NCBI GenBank assembly: GCA_910584155.1
Contig: CAJTYG010000006.1
Coordinates: 62,001-126,000 of the forward strand
Origin: an uncultured Christensenella sp.
GTDB lineage: Bacteria > Bacillota > Clostridia > Christensenellales > CAG-917
DNA length: 64,000 nucleotides
Reading direction: 5' to 3'
Shown here: piece after piece, positions 6,780 to 14,835 of the stretch
How positions within the stretch are numbered: the stretch's first letter is position 1
Layout: every line of letters begins with the position of its first letter
Notes under the pieces: model-generated
Seen by the model: only the letters and a program-made list of their open reading frames with translations
The model's database searches: none
What the model was told of the DNA's origin: nothing
Translations under genes and position numbers: made by a program

Positions 6780-8090
6780 TTAGTCCTCAGTATTTGCACG
6801 CACAAGAAGTCTGATAGGCGTTCCCGAAAAATCAAAGCTCTTTCTTAGCGCATTTTCCAGATATCGCTTATAGCTGAAGTGCAAAATTGACGGCTCATTG
6901 ACCTTAATCACGAAAGTGGGCGGAGCCTCGCTCACCTGCGTCATAAAGTATATTTTCAGCTTTTTGCCGAGATACGACGGCGGCTCGCTTATCCTTATAG
7001 CCTCCCCCAAAACCTCGTTTAAAAGTCCCGTCTTTATCCTGCGCCTGCTGTTTGCGAAGACCTCCTTGCAAAGCGGCAGCAAGTTGTCAAGCCGTTTTCC
7101 GCTTTTTGCCGAGACGTACACCGACTTGAAATAGCTCATATATTTCAGACTTTCCCTGAGCTTATTTTCAAACTCATAGATGGTGTGCGTATCCTTATCG
7201 ACAAGATCCCACTTGTTCATAACTATTATGGACGGCTTGCCTTCCTCGTGTATAAAGCCTGCGATTTTGACGTCCTGCTCGGTAAAACCCTCGTTTGCGT
7301 CGCACACCATAAGCACCACGTCCGCACGCCTTATCGCAAGCAGCGAGCGCATAACGGAATACCTTTCGAGATCGAGCTCTACAGACCTTTTTTTGCGCAG
7401 ACCTGCGGTGTCTATTATCAGATATTTGTCGTCGCCTATATTGAGCTCGGTATCTATAGCGTCTCTCGTCGTGCCTGCGATATTGCTCACGATACAGCGG
7501 TCATAGCCTAGCAGCTTGTTTGTTATCGAGCTTTTGCCTGCGTTAGGCTTGCCGACGATTGCGATTTTGATGCGATCGCTATCCTCTTCCACCAAGCTTA
7601 CGGGTATGACTTCCATAAGAGCGTCAAGCAAATCTCCTATGCCCTTGCCCTGCTCGGCGCTGACCGCATAAGGCTCGCCGAAGCCGAGCGCATAAAAGTC
7701 ATAAACGCTGTCCATAAGGTTGTTGTCAATCTTGTTGACCGCAAGCACCACGGGCAGCTTTGACTTGCGCAGATAGGCGCAGACAAGGTTGTCGTCCGTC
7801 GTAAGCCCCGTTTTGCCGTCCACGACGTAGAGTATAGCGTCGGCGGTTTCAACGGCTATTTCCGCCTGCGTGCGGATATGCGTCCACATTTCGTCGTCGC
7901 TCTTGAGCTCAAGTCCGCCCGTATCTATAAGCGTAAAGGCACGGCCGCACCACTCGCAGTCGGCATATATTCTGTCACGTGTGACGCCGGGCGTATCCTC
8001 TACAATGGCTATTCTGTTGCCGGCTATCCTGTTGAAAAGAGTGGATTTGCCCACGTTCGGACGTCCGACAACTGCAATCAATGGTTTCAT
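6780..8090 (-). CDS. der: Ribosome biogenesis GTPase Der (EngA)
   Basis: 436 residues with two tandem GTPase domains and a C-terminal KH-like domain; it helps mature the 50S subunit. G1 motifs are GRPNVGKS (9-16) and GKPNAGKS (180-187); NKID (119-122) and NKWD are the G4 motifs. The frame extends to TTG at 8102, but that codon overlaps the GGAG ribosome site, so ATG 8090 is chosen; this also gives the same 436-residue length as the Bacillus protein. The DUF512 gene lies directly upstream, as in many Clostridia. Confidence 0.97.
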   Translation of the reverse strand: MKPLIAVVGRPNVGKSTLFNRIAGNRIAIVEDTPGVTRDRIYADCEWCGRAFTLIDTGGLELKSDDEMWTHIRTQAEIAVETADAILYVVDGKTGLTTDDNLVCAYLRKSKLPVVLAVNKIDNNLMDSVYDFYALGFGEPYAVSAEQGKGIGDLLDALMEVIPVSLVEEDSDRIKIAIVGKPNAGKSSITNKLLGYDRCIVSNIAGTTRDAIDTELNIGDDKYLIIDTAGLRKKRSVELDLERYSVMRSLLAIRRADVVLMVCDANEGFTEQDVKIAGFIHEEGKPSIIVMNKWDLVDKDTHTIYEFENKLRESLKYMSYFKSVYVSAKSGKRLDNLLPLCKEVFANSRRRIKTGLLNEVLGEAIRISEPPSYLGKKLKIYFMTQVSEAPPTFVIKVNEPSILHFSYKRYLENALRKSFDFSGTPIRLLVRANTED

Positions 8091-8130
8091 ATGTTTCTCC
8101 AAATTGCACGCAAGCGTGCAGTTTTATACT

Positions 8131-9393
8131 TTACTTTACAAAGCGGTTGCGTATATGCTGAGCAAAATCGCTTCCGTCGTGCGGCACGATTATGACGGGT
8201 GCGCCGAGTGCGCTTTCCACTTCGCCTACGGTCTTGTTGTCAAGGAAGGTATCCGTAAACTCTCTCAGCATATTGTCGGGCAAAACGTATGCGTCCGCAC
8301 CTCTCTTTGTCTGCGCAATTATATCCTGCGCAGTAAGCAGCCCCGCCACCGTCACGCTGTGCCCGAAAAAGTCGTTGACGACGGTGTTCACGTTGCATTT
8401 GATGCCCAATTTGCGCTCAAGCGCAGGCATATATCCGCTAAGTATGGGCGCAAACGACGTGCCCGTTATCATATCCACACGCTTGTTCAACGCCTCATCA
8501 GGACATTCCTCAAGCGAATATTCAAAGTTTTCCTTAAACTGCGCAAGCAAGCCCACGCCGTTTTCTATTTGATCGAACGCCCCGTAATAGACGCTTTCAC
8601 CGACGGGAATGTTTGCCTTTACATAATACTCGTCGCTGCACCAGCAGAAGCCGTCAAGCTCGGTATGCAGTCTTTCCACGAGTGCGACGGTTTCACGGGC
8701 GTTTTGCTCGTTGACAGGGGTGAGATTTGCAAGCTTAGCACGGTGTTCTGTAAGTCCCACAGGCACGACCGCAACCGTCTGCACACCCTTTATCTGCTTC
8801 AAACTGCGTATACTGTCCTCAAGCACCTTGCCGTCGTTTATGTTTGGCACGATGACGAGCTGAGTGTGCATAATTATGCCGTTTTCACCAAGCTTTTTCA
8901 TATATTCGGGCAGCTTACGGGTGTTTGGATTTTTCACCATAAACTGTCTTATATCGTCGTCAAAGGCGTGCACCGATATGTACAGGGGGCTGAGCTTAAG
9001 GCGTATTATCCTGTCGATATCGCTGTCGGTGACGTTTGTCAGCGTCACATAGCTTCCGCTGATAAAGCTGAATCTGTAGTCGTCGTCCTTTATGTACAGG
9101 CTTTCACGCATTCCCTTTGGCAACTGATCCACAAAGCAGAATATGCAGTGATTTTTGCAGACGGCGGGCTTCATATCCCAATCGACCTCGAGCCCGAGCG
9201 GCTGTTTTTTGCGCACGTGCAAGGTTTTTATTTTATCCTTGCGCAAGACCTCTGCGGTAAACTCGCTTTCGTTGTCATAAAACAGATAATCAAGCTCGTC
9301 AACAACGTCGTATCCGCCAAGCTTTAAAAGCTCGTCTCCGACCTTGAAGCCCTGTCTTTTTGCGATTTTGGAAAGTCCCGTTATCCTTGGCAT
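8131..9393 (-). CDS. DUF512 protein (PDZ-like plus radical-SAM-like Fe-S protein)
   Basis: 420 residues. N-terminal PDZ-like part (KVGDELLKLGG), then cysteines Cys79-X3-Cys83-X2-Cys86 in CKNHCIFCF, the pattern of a radical SAM 4Fe-4S site, followed by a TIM-barrel-like segment and the DUF512 C-terminal domain (TGTSFAPIL). The family is widespread in Clostridia and cyanobacteria, nearly always next to der, and its reaction is not established to my knowledge. AAGGAAG ribosome site; nine bases after the glycosyltransferase gene and 40 before der, so co-transcribed. Confidence 0.87.
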   Translation of the reverse strand: MPRITGLSKIAKRQGFKVGDELLKLGGYDVVDELDYLFYDNESEFTAEVLRKDKIKTLHVRKKQPLGLEVDWDMKPAVCKNHCIFCFVDQLPKGMRESLYIKDDDYRFSFISGSYVTLTNVTDSDIDRIIRLKLSPLYISVHAFDDDIRQFMVKNPNTRKLPEYMKKLGENGIIMHTQLVIVPNINDGKVLEDSIRSLKQIKGVQTVAVVPVGLTEHRAKLANLTPVNEQNARETVALVERLHTELDGFCWCSDEYYVKANIPVGESVYYGAFDQIENGVGLLAQFKENFEYSLEECPDEALNKRVDMITGTSFAPILSGYMPALERKLGIKCNVNTVVNDFFGHSVTVAGLLTAQDIIAQTKRGADAYVLPDNMLREFTDTFLDNKTVGEVESALGAPVIIVPHDGSDFAQHIRNRFVK

Positions 9394-9402
9394 AATACTT
9401 CC

Positions 9403-10491
9403 TTAAACTGCGATGTACGACACCAAAAAGCTTGCGATGTTCTCAATCGAGTTAAACTCCACCCACTTTGCGCCGTTTTCGCCTATCTCAAGCGCAAGCT
9501 CCGTTTGCAGCAGCTTGTATTCGAGCCCTACGATATCTATATCCTCTTTTGCACGCAGGCAAAGCCCGTGGCTTACAAGATAGTTTACATCAGCCAAAGC
9601 ATGCTCGTCCTTTGTGTAGATGATGGACGGAATAGCAAGCTTAAAGCACTTGTAAATCACAGACGGATCATAGTCCGTTATGGCAATGTCGCAAACGGAC
9701 AGATACTCGTCTATCTTATCCTGCGATTGCACGAAAACCACCGTCATGTCGGGCACCTGCAGCGCAAGCTTGCTTAGCGACTGCATAAGCTTTTGATTTG
9801 CGCAGTACACCGCAAGGCTTGCGATATTGCCCTGATCCAGCAAAAGCGCAAACACCGCCTCCAGCATTTTGTCGTTTGTAAGATGCACAAATATCGTCTG
9901 CGCTCTCGGAAGCCCCATTTCCTGCTTGTCGTAAGCGATTTGTTCTGCCGTCTTTTTTTGTATGTCGAAGGGGAAACCCATCGTCATAATATTTTTTGAG
10001 CGTATGCCCGCACGCACAAGATCCGCCTTGACGTCGGGGTTTTCCACCACAAAAACGCTTGTGATTTCGTCCATCTTGCGGCTTGGAGCTGTAAACGTAG
10101 GCACCATATAGATGATCTGCGTACTGAATTTCAACTTTTTCTTTGCCTCGCAGGCGCTGTGGTGCGCATAAGGCGTAACGCAGAGGATATATTCTGGGTG
10201 AAAGCGCCTCAGCATATTTTTTATGCGGTTTACTCTCTTTGAAAACTTGCGTGGCGTAAGCCTTTCACGTATTATACCTCTGTCCTTGCGCTCGAGCAGA
10301 TACTGATATTCGCTTCCGTTGTCCATAAGTCTGTCAAGTGCGGACATTCTCGACGCCGAGCCGTATTTGTCGTCGCTCATCACTACGGCGTTATGCGTGC
10401 CTATGCGCCCGATGGCGGTGGCAAGCTTTTTGGATATGCCGTCCACCTCGTCCTTTGACGTCATAATCAAAATTATGGGCTTTCTGTTCAT
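9403..10491 (-). CDS. Glycosyltransferase resembling MGDG synthase/MurG (GT-B fold)
   Basis: 362 residues without signal peptide. The layout resembles diacylglycerol glucosyltransferases: an N-terminal half with IILIMTSK and YILCVTPYAHHS, the segment FVVENPDVKADLVRAGI before the domain linker with MGFPF, and a C-terminal nucleotide-sugar half with DIAITDYDPSVIYKCFKLAIP. Possible role: glycolipid or cell-envelope synthesis at the cytoplasmic membrane face. The acceptor-binding motifs are weak, so the substrate is unknown. It lies between rnj and the DUF512 gene with short gaps (15 and 9 bases) and its own AGAGG site. Confidence 0.55.
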   Translation of the reverse strand: MNRKPIILIMTSKDEVDGISKKLATAIGRIGTHNAVVMSDDKYGSASRMSALDRLMDNGSEYQYLLERKDRGIIRERLTPRKFSKRVNRIKNMLRRFHPEYILCVTPYAHHSACEAKKKLKFSTQIIYMVPTFTAPSRKMDEITSVFVVENPDVKADLVRAGIRSKNIMTMGFPFDIQKKTAEQIAYDKQEMGLPRAQTIFVHLTNDKMLEAVFALLLDQGNIASLAVYCANQKLMQSLSKLALQVPDMTVVFVQSQDKIDEYLSVCDIAITDYDPSVIYKCFKLAIPSIIYTKDEHALADVNYLVSHGLCLRAKEDIDIVGLEYKLLQTELALEIGENGAKWVEFNSIENIASFLVSYIAV

Positions 10492-10506
10492 TTAAACCTC
10501 TCTTTA

Positions 10507-12150
10507 TCAGTCCTCAACTATTACGGGAATGATAATAGGAAACTGTCTGTCCTTGTAAAACAGCTTGCGCACCGATTTTTTGACGTTGCGTGCATATTCG
10601 TCTATATCCGCCTTGTCAAAGTCGGCGCAGTTGACGCCCTCGACGACTGCGTTGCGTATGGATTTTTCCACGTCGTCGGTGAGATTGAAGCCTCTTGCTA
10701 CCACGTCCACGCCGCCGACAATAACGCCTCTGTCCATATCCACGGCCGCAAGCACGACGAGCATACCGTACTCGGCAAGCGATATCCTGTCGTTTACAAC
10801 GCTTTGCCCGTCCTCAAGCACAACTCCGTCTACGTACATATTGCCCGCAGGCACGTTGGAATGTTTGCGAATACCCTTTAAGCCTATCCCGTAGCTTTCG
10901 CCTATGTTGGGAATGACGATATTTTTCGAATGTACGCCCGTCGCCTTTGCTATCTCGGCATGTTTATACTGATGTCTGTATTCGCCGTGTACAGGCATAA
11001 AAAACTGCGGGTGCACGAGCGTAAGCATAAGCTTGAGCTCTTCCTCATAGGCGTGTCCCGACACGTGAATGTCGTTCATACTGTCGTATATCACCTCTGC
11101 GCCCTTGCGGAAAAGGTCGTTTATTACATCATACACTGACTTTTCATTGCCGGGTATGGGCGACGAGCTCAAAACCACCACGTCGTCCGAGCCTACGTTT
11201 ATCTTGTTAAACTCGCCCTTTGACATCTTTTTGAGGGCAGACAGGGGCTCGCCCTGCGAACCCGTCGCAAGTATCAGCGTTTCGTGAGGAAGCAGCTTGC
11301 CTACGCTGTCCACTATGACGCCCTTTGGCACGTGAAGCTCGCCGCAGGCGGACGCAACCTCTACAATAGCCTTCATACTCTTGCCCGCAAGCACGACCTT
11401 GCGGTGATATTTGTGCGCAAGCGTGAGTATTTGCTGCACTCTGTAGTTTGACGAGGCAAAGCAGGCGATAACCAATCTCTTTTTCATATTTGACAAAAAT
11501 ATGTTTTCAAGGCTTTGTCCCACGACCATTTCCGAAGTAGAGCTGCCCTTGCGTTCCACGTTGGTGGACTCGCCGAGCATAAGTAGCACGCCCTTTGCGC
11601 CGATTTCGGCAATGCGCTGCACGTCCGTCTTTTTGCCGTCTATAGGTGTGTTGTCCATCTTAAAGTCGCCCGTGACAAAAACTGTGCCTGCCTGAGTGCT
11701 TATCGCAAGCGCACAGGCTCCTCCCATAGAGTGTACGACTTTGATAAATTCCACCTTGATATTGCCAAGCGTGACTGTATCGCCCGCCGCTATAACATTC
11801 AGGTTGCATTTTTTTGCATTCTTTTCAAGCTTGCGCTTTAAAAGTCCTATCGTAAGAGCCGTGCCGTAAATGGGCACGTTTTTGAACACGTCGGTATAGT
11901 AAGGTATTGCGCCTATGTGGTCCTCGTGACCGTGAGTAAGCACAATGCCTCTCAATCTCTTTATATTTTGCTTTATATAGGTGACGTCGGGGATGATAGC
12001 GTCCATTCCGGGGGTGTCCTCTTTTGCAAACGCCACGCCGCAATCAACGATGATGATATCGCCGCCGCACTCTATCGCCGTCATATTTTTGCCGATTTCG
12101 CCTACACCGCCCAAAAAAGTGACGACTACGTTTTGCTGTCCTTTTGCCAT
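10507..12150 (-). CDS. rnj: Ribonuclease J
   Basis: 547 residues. Metallo-beta-lactamase/beta-CASP exo- and endoribonuclease that drives mRNA turnover and 5'-end processing in Gram-positives. The zinc motif THGHEDHIG is at residues 72-80; GDFKMDNTPIDG, the beta-CASP part (VLAGKSMKAI) and HVSGHAYEEEL follow, then the RNase J C-terminal dimer domain. The frame is open to 12189, but ATG 12150 has GGAG at the right distance and begins MAKGQQ. First gene of a likely operon rnj-glycosyltransferase-DUF512-der-aminotransferase. Whether it is J1 or J2 cannot be said from one copy. Confidence 0.95.
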   Translation of the reverse strand: MAKGQQNVVVTFLGGVGEIGKNMTAIECGGDIIIVDCGVAFAKEDTPGMDAIIPDVTYIKQNIKRLRGIVLTHGHEDHIGAIPYYTDVFKNVPIYGTALTIGLLKRKLEKNAKKCNLNVIAAGDTVTLGNIKVEFIKVVHSMGGACALAISTQAGTVFVTGDFKMDNTPIDGKKTDVQRIAEIGAKGVLLMLGESTNVERKGSSTSEMVVGQSLENIFLSNMKKRLVIACFASSNYRVQQILTLAHKYHRKVVLAGKSMKAIVEVASACGELHVPKGVIVDSVGKLLPHETLILATGSQGEPLSALKKMSKGEFNKINVGSDDVVVLSSSPIPGNEKSVYDVINDLFRKGAEVIYDSMNDIHVSGHAYEEELKLMLTLVHPQFFMPVHGEYRHQYKHAEIAKATGVHSKNIVIPNIGESYGIGLKGIRKHSNVPAGNMYVDGVVLEDGQSVVNDRISLAEYGMLVVLAAVDMDRGVIVGGVDVVARGFNLTDDVEKSIRNAVVEGVNCADFDKADIDEYARNVKKSVRKLFYKDRQFPIIIPVIVED

Positions 12151-12285
12151 ATATTCTCCAAACGCACACGCACATATGCGCATACGCATTTATTATCAAA
12201 TGAGTATTATACACTATTTTAAGCCATGGGGCAAGGATTTAAACCCTATATCAAAAACAGAGAAAATTTAAATATGCGAGCCTAT

Positions 12286-12339
12286 AATACACGATACGTG
12301 TTTTTCATTTGAAAATTCTAATACACGTTACGTGTTTTT
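12286..12339. repeat. Two tandem short palindromes upstream of RNase J
   Basis: AATACACGATACGTGTTTTT (12286-12305) and AATACACGTTACGTGTTTTT (12320-12339), 19 of 20 identical and 34 bp apart. Each holds the dyad ACACG-N3-CGTGT followed by T5. They lie 136-189 bp upstream of the RNase J start and could be operator sites or tandem weak hairpins. Confidence 0.5.
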
Positions 12340-12353
12340 AATAAAAGAAAAAA

Positions 12354-12378
12354 GCGGCATTTTATCGATAAACACCGC
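12354..12378 (-). terminator. Terminator of the 12420-13130 gene
   Basis: Stem with GCGGCAT...CACCGC closing around the inner palindrome TTTATCGATAAA (12361-12372), with T6 on the minus strand at 12353-12347. A short AAAACAC-TTATC-GTGCTTT hairpin (12403-12422) overlaps the stop codon. Confidence 0.65.
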
Positions 12379-12419
12379 ATTTTTGCATATTTCATAAGTT
12401 TAAAAACACTTATCGTGCT

Positions 12420-13130
12420 TTACTTTTCAATCACTCTGACTATTTTTTTGAGAGTAGCATTCATCGGCGGGGTAAAATGGCAGCCCTCTATCAAAATTTC
12501 CGACGGCTTTTCTCTTATGATGGCGCTAAGCAGATTGTATTCGTCCTGATCAAACAGCTTCACCACCTCAACGCTTTTATGGCAAGTAAGATTACGCAGT
12601 CTGTTATGGTTTAAAACAAGCTGATTCAGCTTGCCCTCGCTGCCTGTGATGAACGTTGCTATATCATATATATCCGCCTCGTTGTTGCAACCCTCAAGCA
12701 GCCTGTTTGCAAGGTCGGCAAGCTCCTGCCAACCCTCGCTCAATGCGCAAAGACGGAAATTCATAAGTCCGTCCACGTTATAATCCAAAGCGCTCTTAAG
12801 CGTTTTTGTCACTATGCCGCTTTCAAACTCTCTGTCAAAATGCACTATCGAGCAAATCAATGCGCACTTTGCGTGCGTCATACTTCTTATGTGCAACTTG
12901 TTAAGAAAAAACCTCAGCTTGATAAACGACAGAAATACCACGTCAAGAATGGACTGCACTTCGTCTTCAAGCTCCTCCTGCCTGTCGCATATGCCTGCAA
13001 GATATATCCACAATCTGTTTTTCGACTCCTCCACCGCATACGACAGATCTTTTGTACTTTGCAACCTTCCAAGGATATAATCTATCTCCCTATCGTACAT
13101 TTTGTCGATACTGATTACGTTTGACCACAT
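12420..13130 (-). CDS. Hypothetical helical protein (YtxC-like possible)
   Basis: 236 residues, soluble, mostly helical, no signal peptide. The segment DVVFLSFIKLRFFLNKLHI and the overall length faintly recall the YtxC sporulation family, but I see no firm signature. The frame extends to a TTG at 13163, but ATG 13130 is preceded by GAGGTG and is taken as the start. It stands alone, between the AraC gene upstream and its own terminator. Its promoter is not obvious. Function is unknown. Confidence 0.6.
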   Translation of the reverse strand: MWSNVISIDKMYDREIDYILGRLQSTKDLSYAVEESKNRLWIYLAGICDRQEELEDEVQSILDVVFLSFIKLRFFLNKLHIRSMTHAKCALICSIVHFDREFESGIVTKTLKSALDYNVDGLMNFRLCALSEGWQELADLANRLLEGCNNEADIYDIATFITGSEGKLNQLVLNHNRLRNLTCHKSVEVVKLFDQDEYNLLSAIIREKPSEILIEGCHFTPPMNATLKKIVRVIEK

Positions 13131-13213
13131 ACACACCTCGTCAATATTGTATGCAGTAGCCAACTAAAAATTAGTGGAATATTTTACATAATTTAAAATA
13201 CGCAAACCAAATT

Positions 13214-13960
13214 TTAAAGCGTGTTTTGCACGGCGTATTGCTTCGGCGTGACGCCGTATGTCTTTTTAAAGCTCGTTATGAAATGCGTTTCGGAGCAAAA
13301 GCCCAAAATGTACGCCACTTCGCCGCAGCTAAAGCGTCCTTTTTCTGTAAGCATTTGCTTTGAAGCCTCAAGCTTTTGCAGTATTATATATCTTGCAAGA
13401 CCTACGCCGAGATGCTTTTTAAACTGCGACGACAGATAATCTGCGCTTACGCCGCACTCGCCTGCGACCTGCATTACCGTCAGCTTTTCGTGCAGCTTTG
13501 CGTCTATAATTTTCATAGCCTGTCTTATATGCAGAGGATACTGCTTACGCTGCTTACAGTCGCCAACCCTTTTTGCAAGTTCTACTGCCTTTTCAACCAA
13601 AAAATCGACGATATCCTCCTGCCTTGTCTGCCCGTCAATAAATCTTATATACTCGTCGCTGAGGTTGTACGCCTCGCTCTGCGGCAAGCCGCCCTCTATG
13701 GCATAGCGTGTGGCAAGCGTAATACAGCTCACCGCAAAATACTTGCTTTGACGCAAGTTGTCGTCGCTCATACGCCCCACCACAAGAGTATCCTTAAAAA
13801 ACTCGCCTATCACGTTTTTGACTGCTTCGGCGTCCCCGTTTTTGATATTACCGTAAAAATACAACTCAGCCTCATACGGAGTATGGGCACGTCCGCTTTC
13901 TCTTTGCTCAAACAAAGGATCGTCAACGTCCTTTGGTAAAAACTGCACGTTTAACTTCAT
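13214..13960 (-). CDS. AraC-family transcriptional regulator, leaderless mRNA
   Basis: 248 residues. C-terminal AraC/XylS double helix-turn-helix: helix pair 1 in LTVMQVAGECGVSADYLSSQF, pair 2 in CGEVAYILGFCSETHFITSF, ending with the family phrase KKTYGVTPKQYA. The N-terminal half has no cupin signature and seems to be a helical sensing domain. It is divergent from the acetyltransferase/GH3 unit and is therefore its probable regulator. The promoter at 13967-13995 puts +1 on the A of this ATG, so the frame extension to a GTG at 13975 is excluded. No ribosome site. Confidence 0.88.
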   Translation of the reverse strand: MKLNVQFLPKDVDDPLFEQRESGRAHTPYEAELYFYGNIKNGDAEAVKNVIGEFFKDTLVVGRMSDDNLRQSKYFAVSCITLATRYAIEGGLPQSEAYNLSDEYIRFIDGQTRQEDIVDFLVEKAVELAKRVGDCKQRKQYPLHIRQAMKIIDAKLHEKLTVMQVAGECGVSADYLSSQFKKHLGVGLARYIILQKLEASKQMLTEKGRFSCGEVAYILGFCSETHFITSFKKTYGVTPKQYAVQNTL

Positions 13961-13966
13961 ACTGTC

Positions 13967-13995
13967 ATTATACACACAATTTTATAATTTTACAA
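13967..13995 (-). promoter_or_regulatory. Sigma-A promoter of the AraC gene (leaderless)
   Basis: Minus strand TTGTAA (13995-13990), 17-base spacer, perfect TATAAT (13972-13967), six bases, then the ATG at 13960. Same geometry as the promoters at 2988-3016 and upstream of 52529. Confidence 0.68.
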
Positions 13996-14078
13996 CGGAA
14001 ATTTTAAGCTTTGTGCGGATATATGATATAAACTACTGCTTTTATCAAATAAAATATAACTGTAAATAGGAGGCGGCT

Positions 14079-14750
14079 ATGAAAAAAACGGGTGCTACTG
14101 ATCTTCAGCGTATGTGCGCAGGCAGGCTTTACAACTGCACGGATAAAGAGGTGATGAAAAAACATATCCGTGCGCTTTATCTCACGGACAGGTTCAACCG
14201 CTCTCGGCTGTGGAATATTTGGGGGCGCAACCGCATAATCAAAAAGCTTATGCCGCAGCACGGAAAAAACTTTTGCTTTATGCAGTCATTCCGTTGCGAG
14301 TACGGCTTTAACATATCCTTTGGGGACGACCTGTTTGTAAACTTCGATTGCATATTTATGGACGTAGCGCCCATCAAGATGGGAAACGGAGTTATGTTCG
14401 GTCCACGTGTCACCATAGCTACGCCTATGCACCCTCTTCTTAGCGAGGAGCGCATAATACAGCAATATCCCGACGGCTATCACGACCTCGAGTACGCAAA
14501 GCCCGTCACAATAGGCGACGGCGTTTGGGTAGCGGCGGACGTCACGATTTGCGGCGGCGTAACAATAGGCGACGGCAGCATTATTGCGGCAGGAAGCGTG
14601 GTCACAAAGGATATCCCGTCAAACTGCCTCGCAGGCGGCGTGCCCTGCAAAGTCATTCGCAAGCTCGATGACGACGACAGACTGAACGTTTGGCAGACAT
14701 ATGCGGACGACAAAGAGCCGATTTCGGCACGAAACAGCGCCAAACTTTGA
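14079..14750 (+). CDS. Sugar O-acetyltransferase (maltose/galactoside type)
   Basis: 223 residues, left-handed beta-helix acetyltransferase using acetyl-CoA. N-terminal mac domain (CAGRLYNCTDKEV), then hexapeptide repeats (IKMGNGVMFGP, VTIGDGVWVAADVTI, VTIGDGSIIAAGSVV) and the end motif GVPCKVIRKL. The catalytic His is in TPMHPL (His118). Members acetylate non-metabolised sugars for detoxification. AGGAGG ribosome site nine bases from ATG. It lies 85 bases before the GH3 gene in the same direction and diverges from the AraC gene, so the three probably form one sugar-responsive module. Confidence 0.9.
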   Translation: MKKTGATDLQRMCAGRLYNCTDKEVMKKHIRALYLTDRFNRSRLWNIWGRNRIIKKLMPQHGKNFCFMQSFRCEYGFNISFGDDLFVNFDCIFMDVAPIKMGNGVMFGPRVTIATPMHPLLSEERIIQQYPDGYHDLEYAKPVTIGDGVWVAADVTICGGVTIGDGSIIAAGSVVTKDIPSNCLAGGVPCKVIRKLDDDDRLNVWQTYADDKEPISARNSAKL

Positions 14751-14835
14751 TTTTTGGCTATTGCATATAAAAGCTTTATAAGCTATTATATATTATATAA
14801 GCAACAATAGATCGGCTTTGCCGTTGGAGGAAATT

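Noticed and set aside
7870..9327. Long plus-strand frame (485 codons) opposite der and the DUF512 gene
   Set aside because: Antisense shadow of two certain genes; codon use and composition are artefacts.
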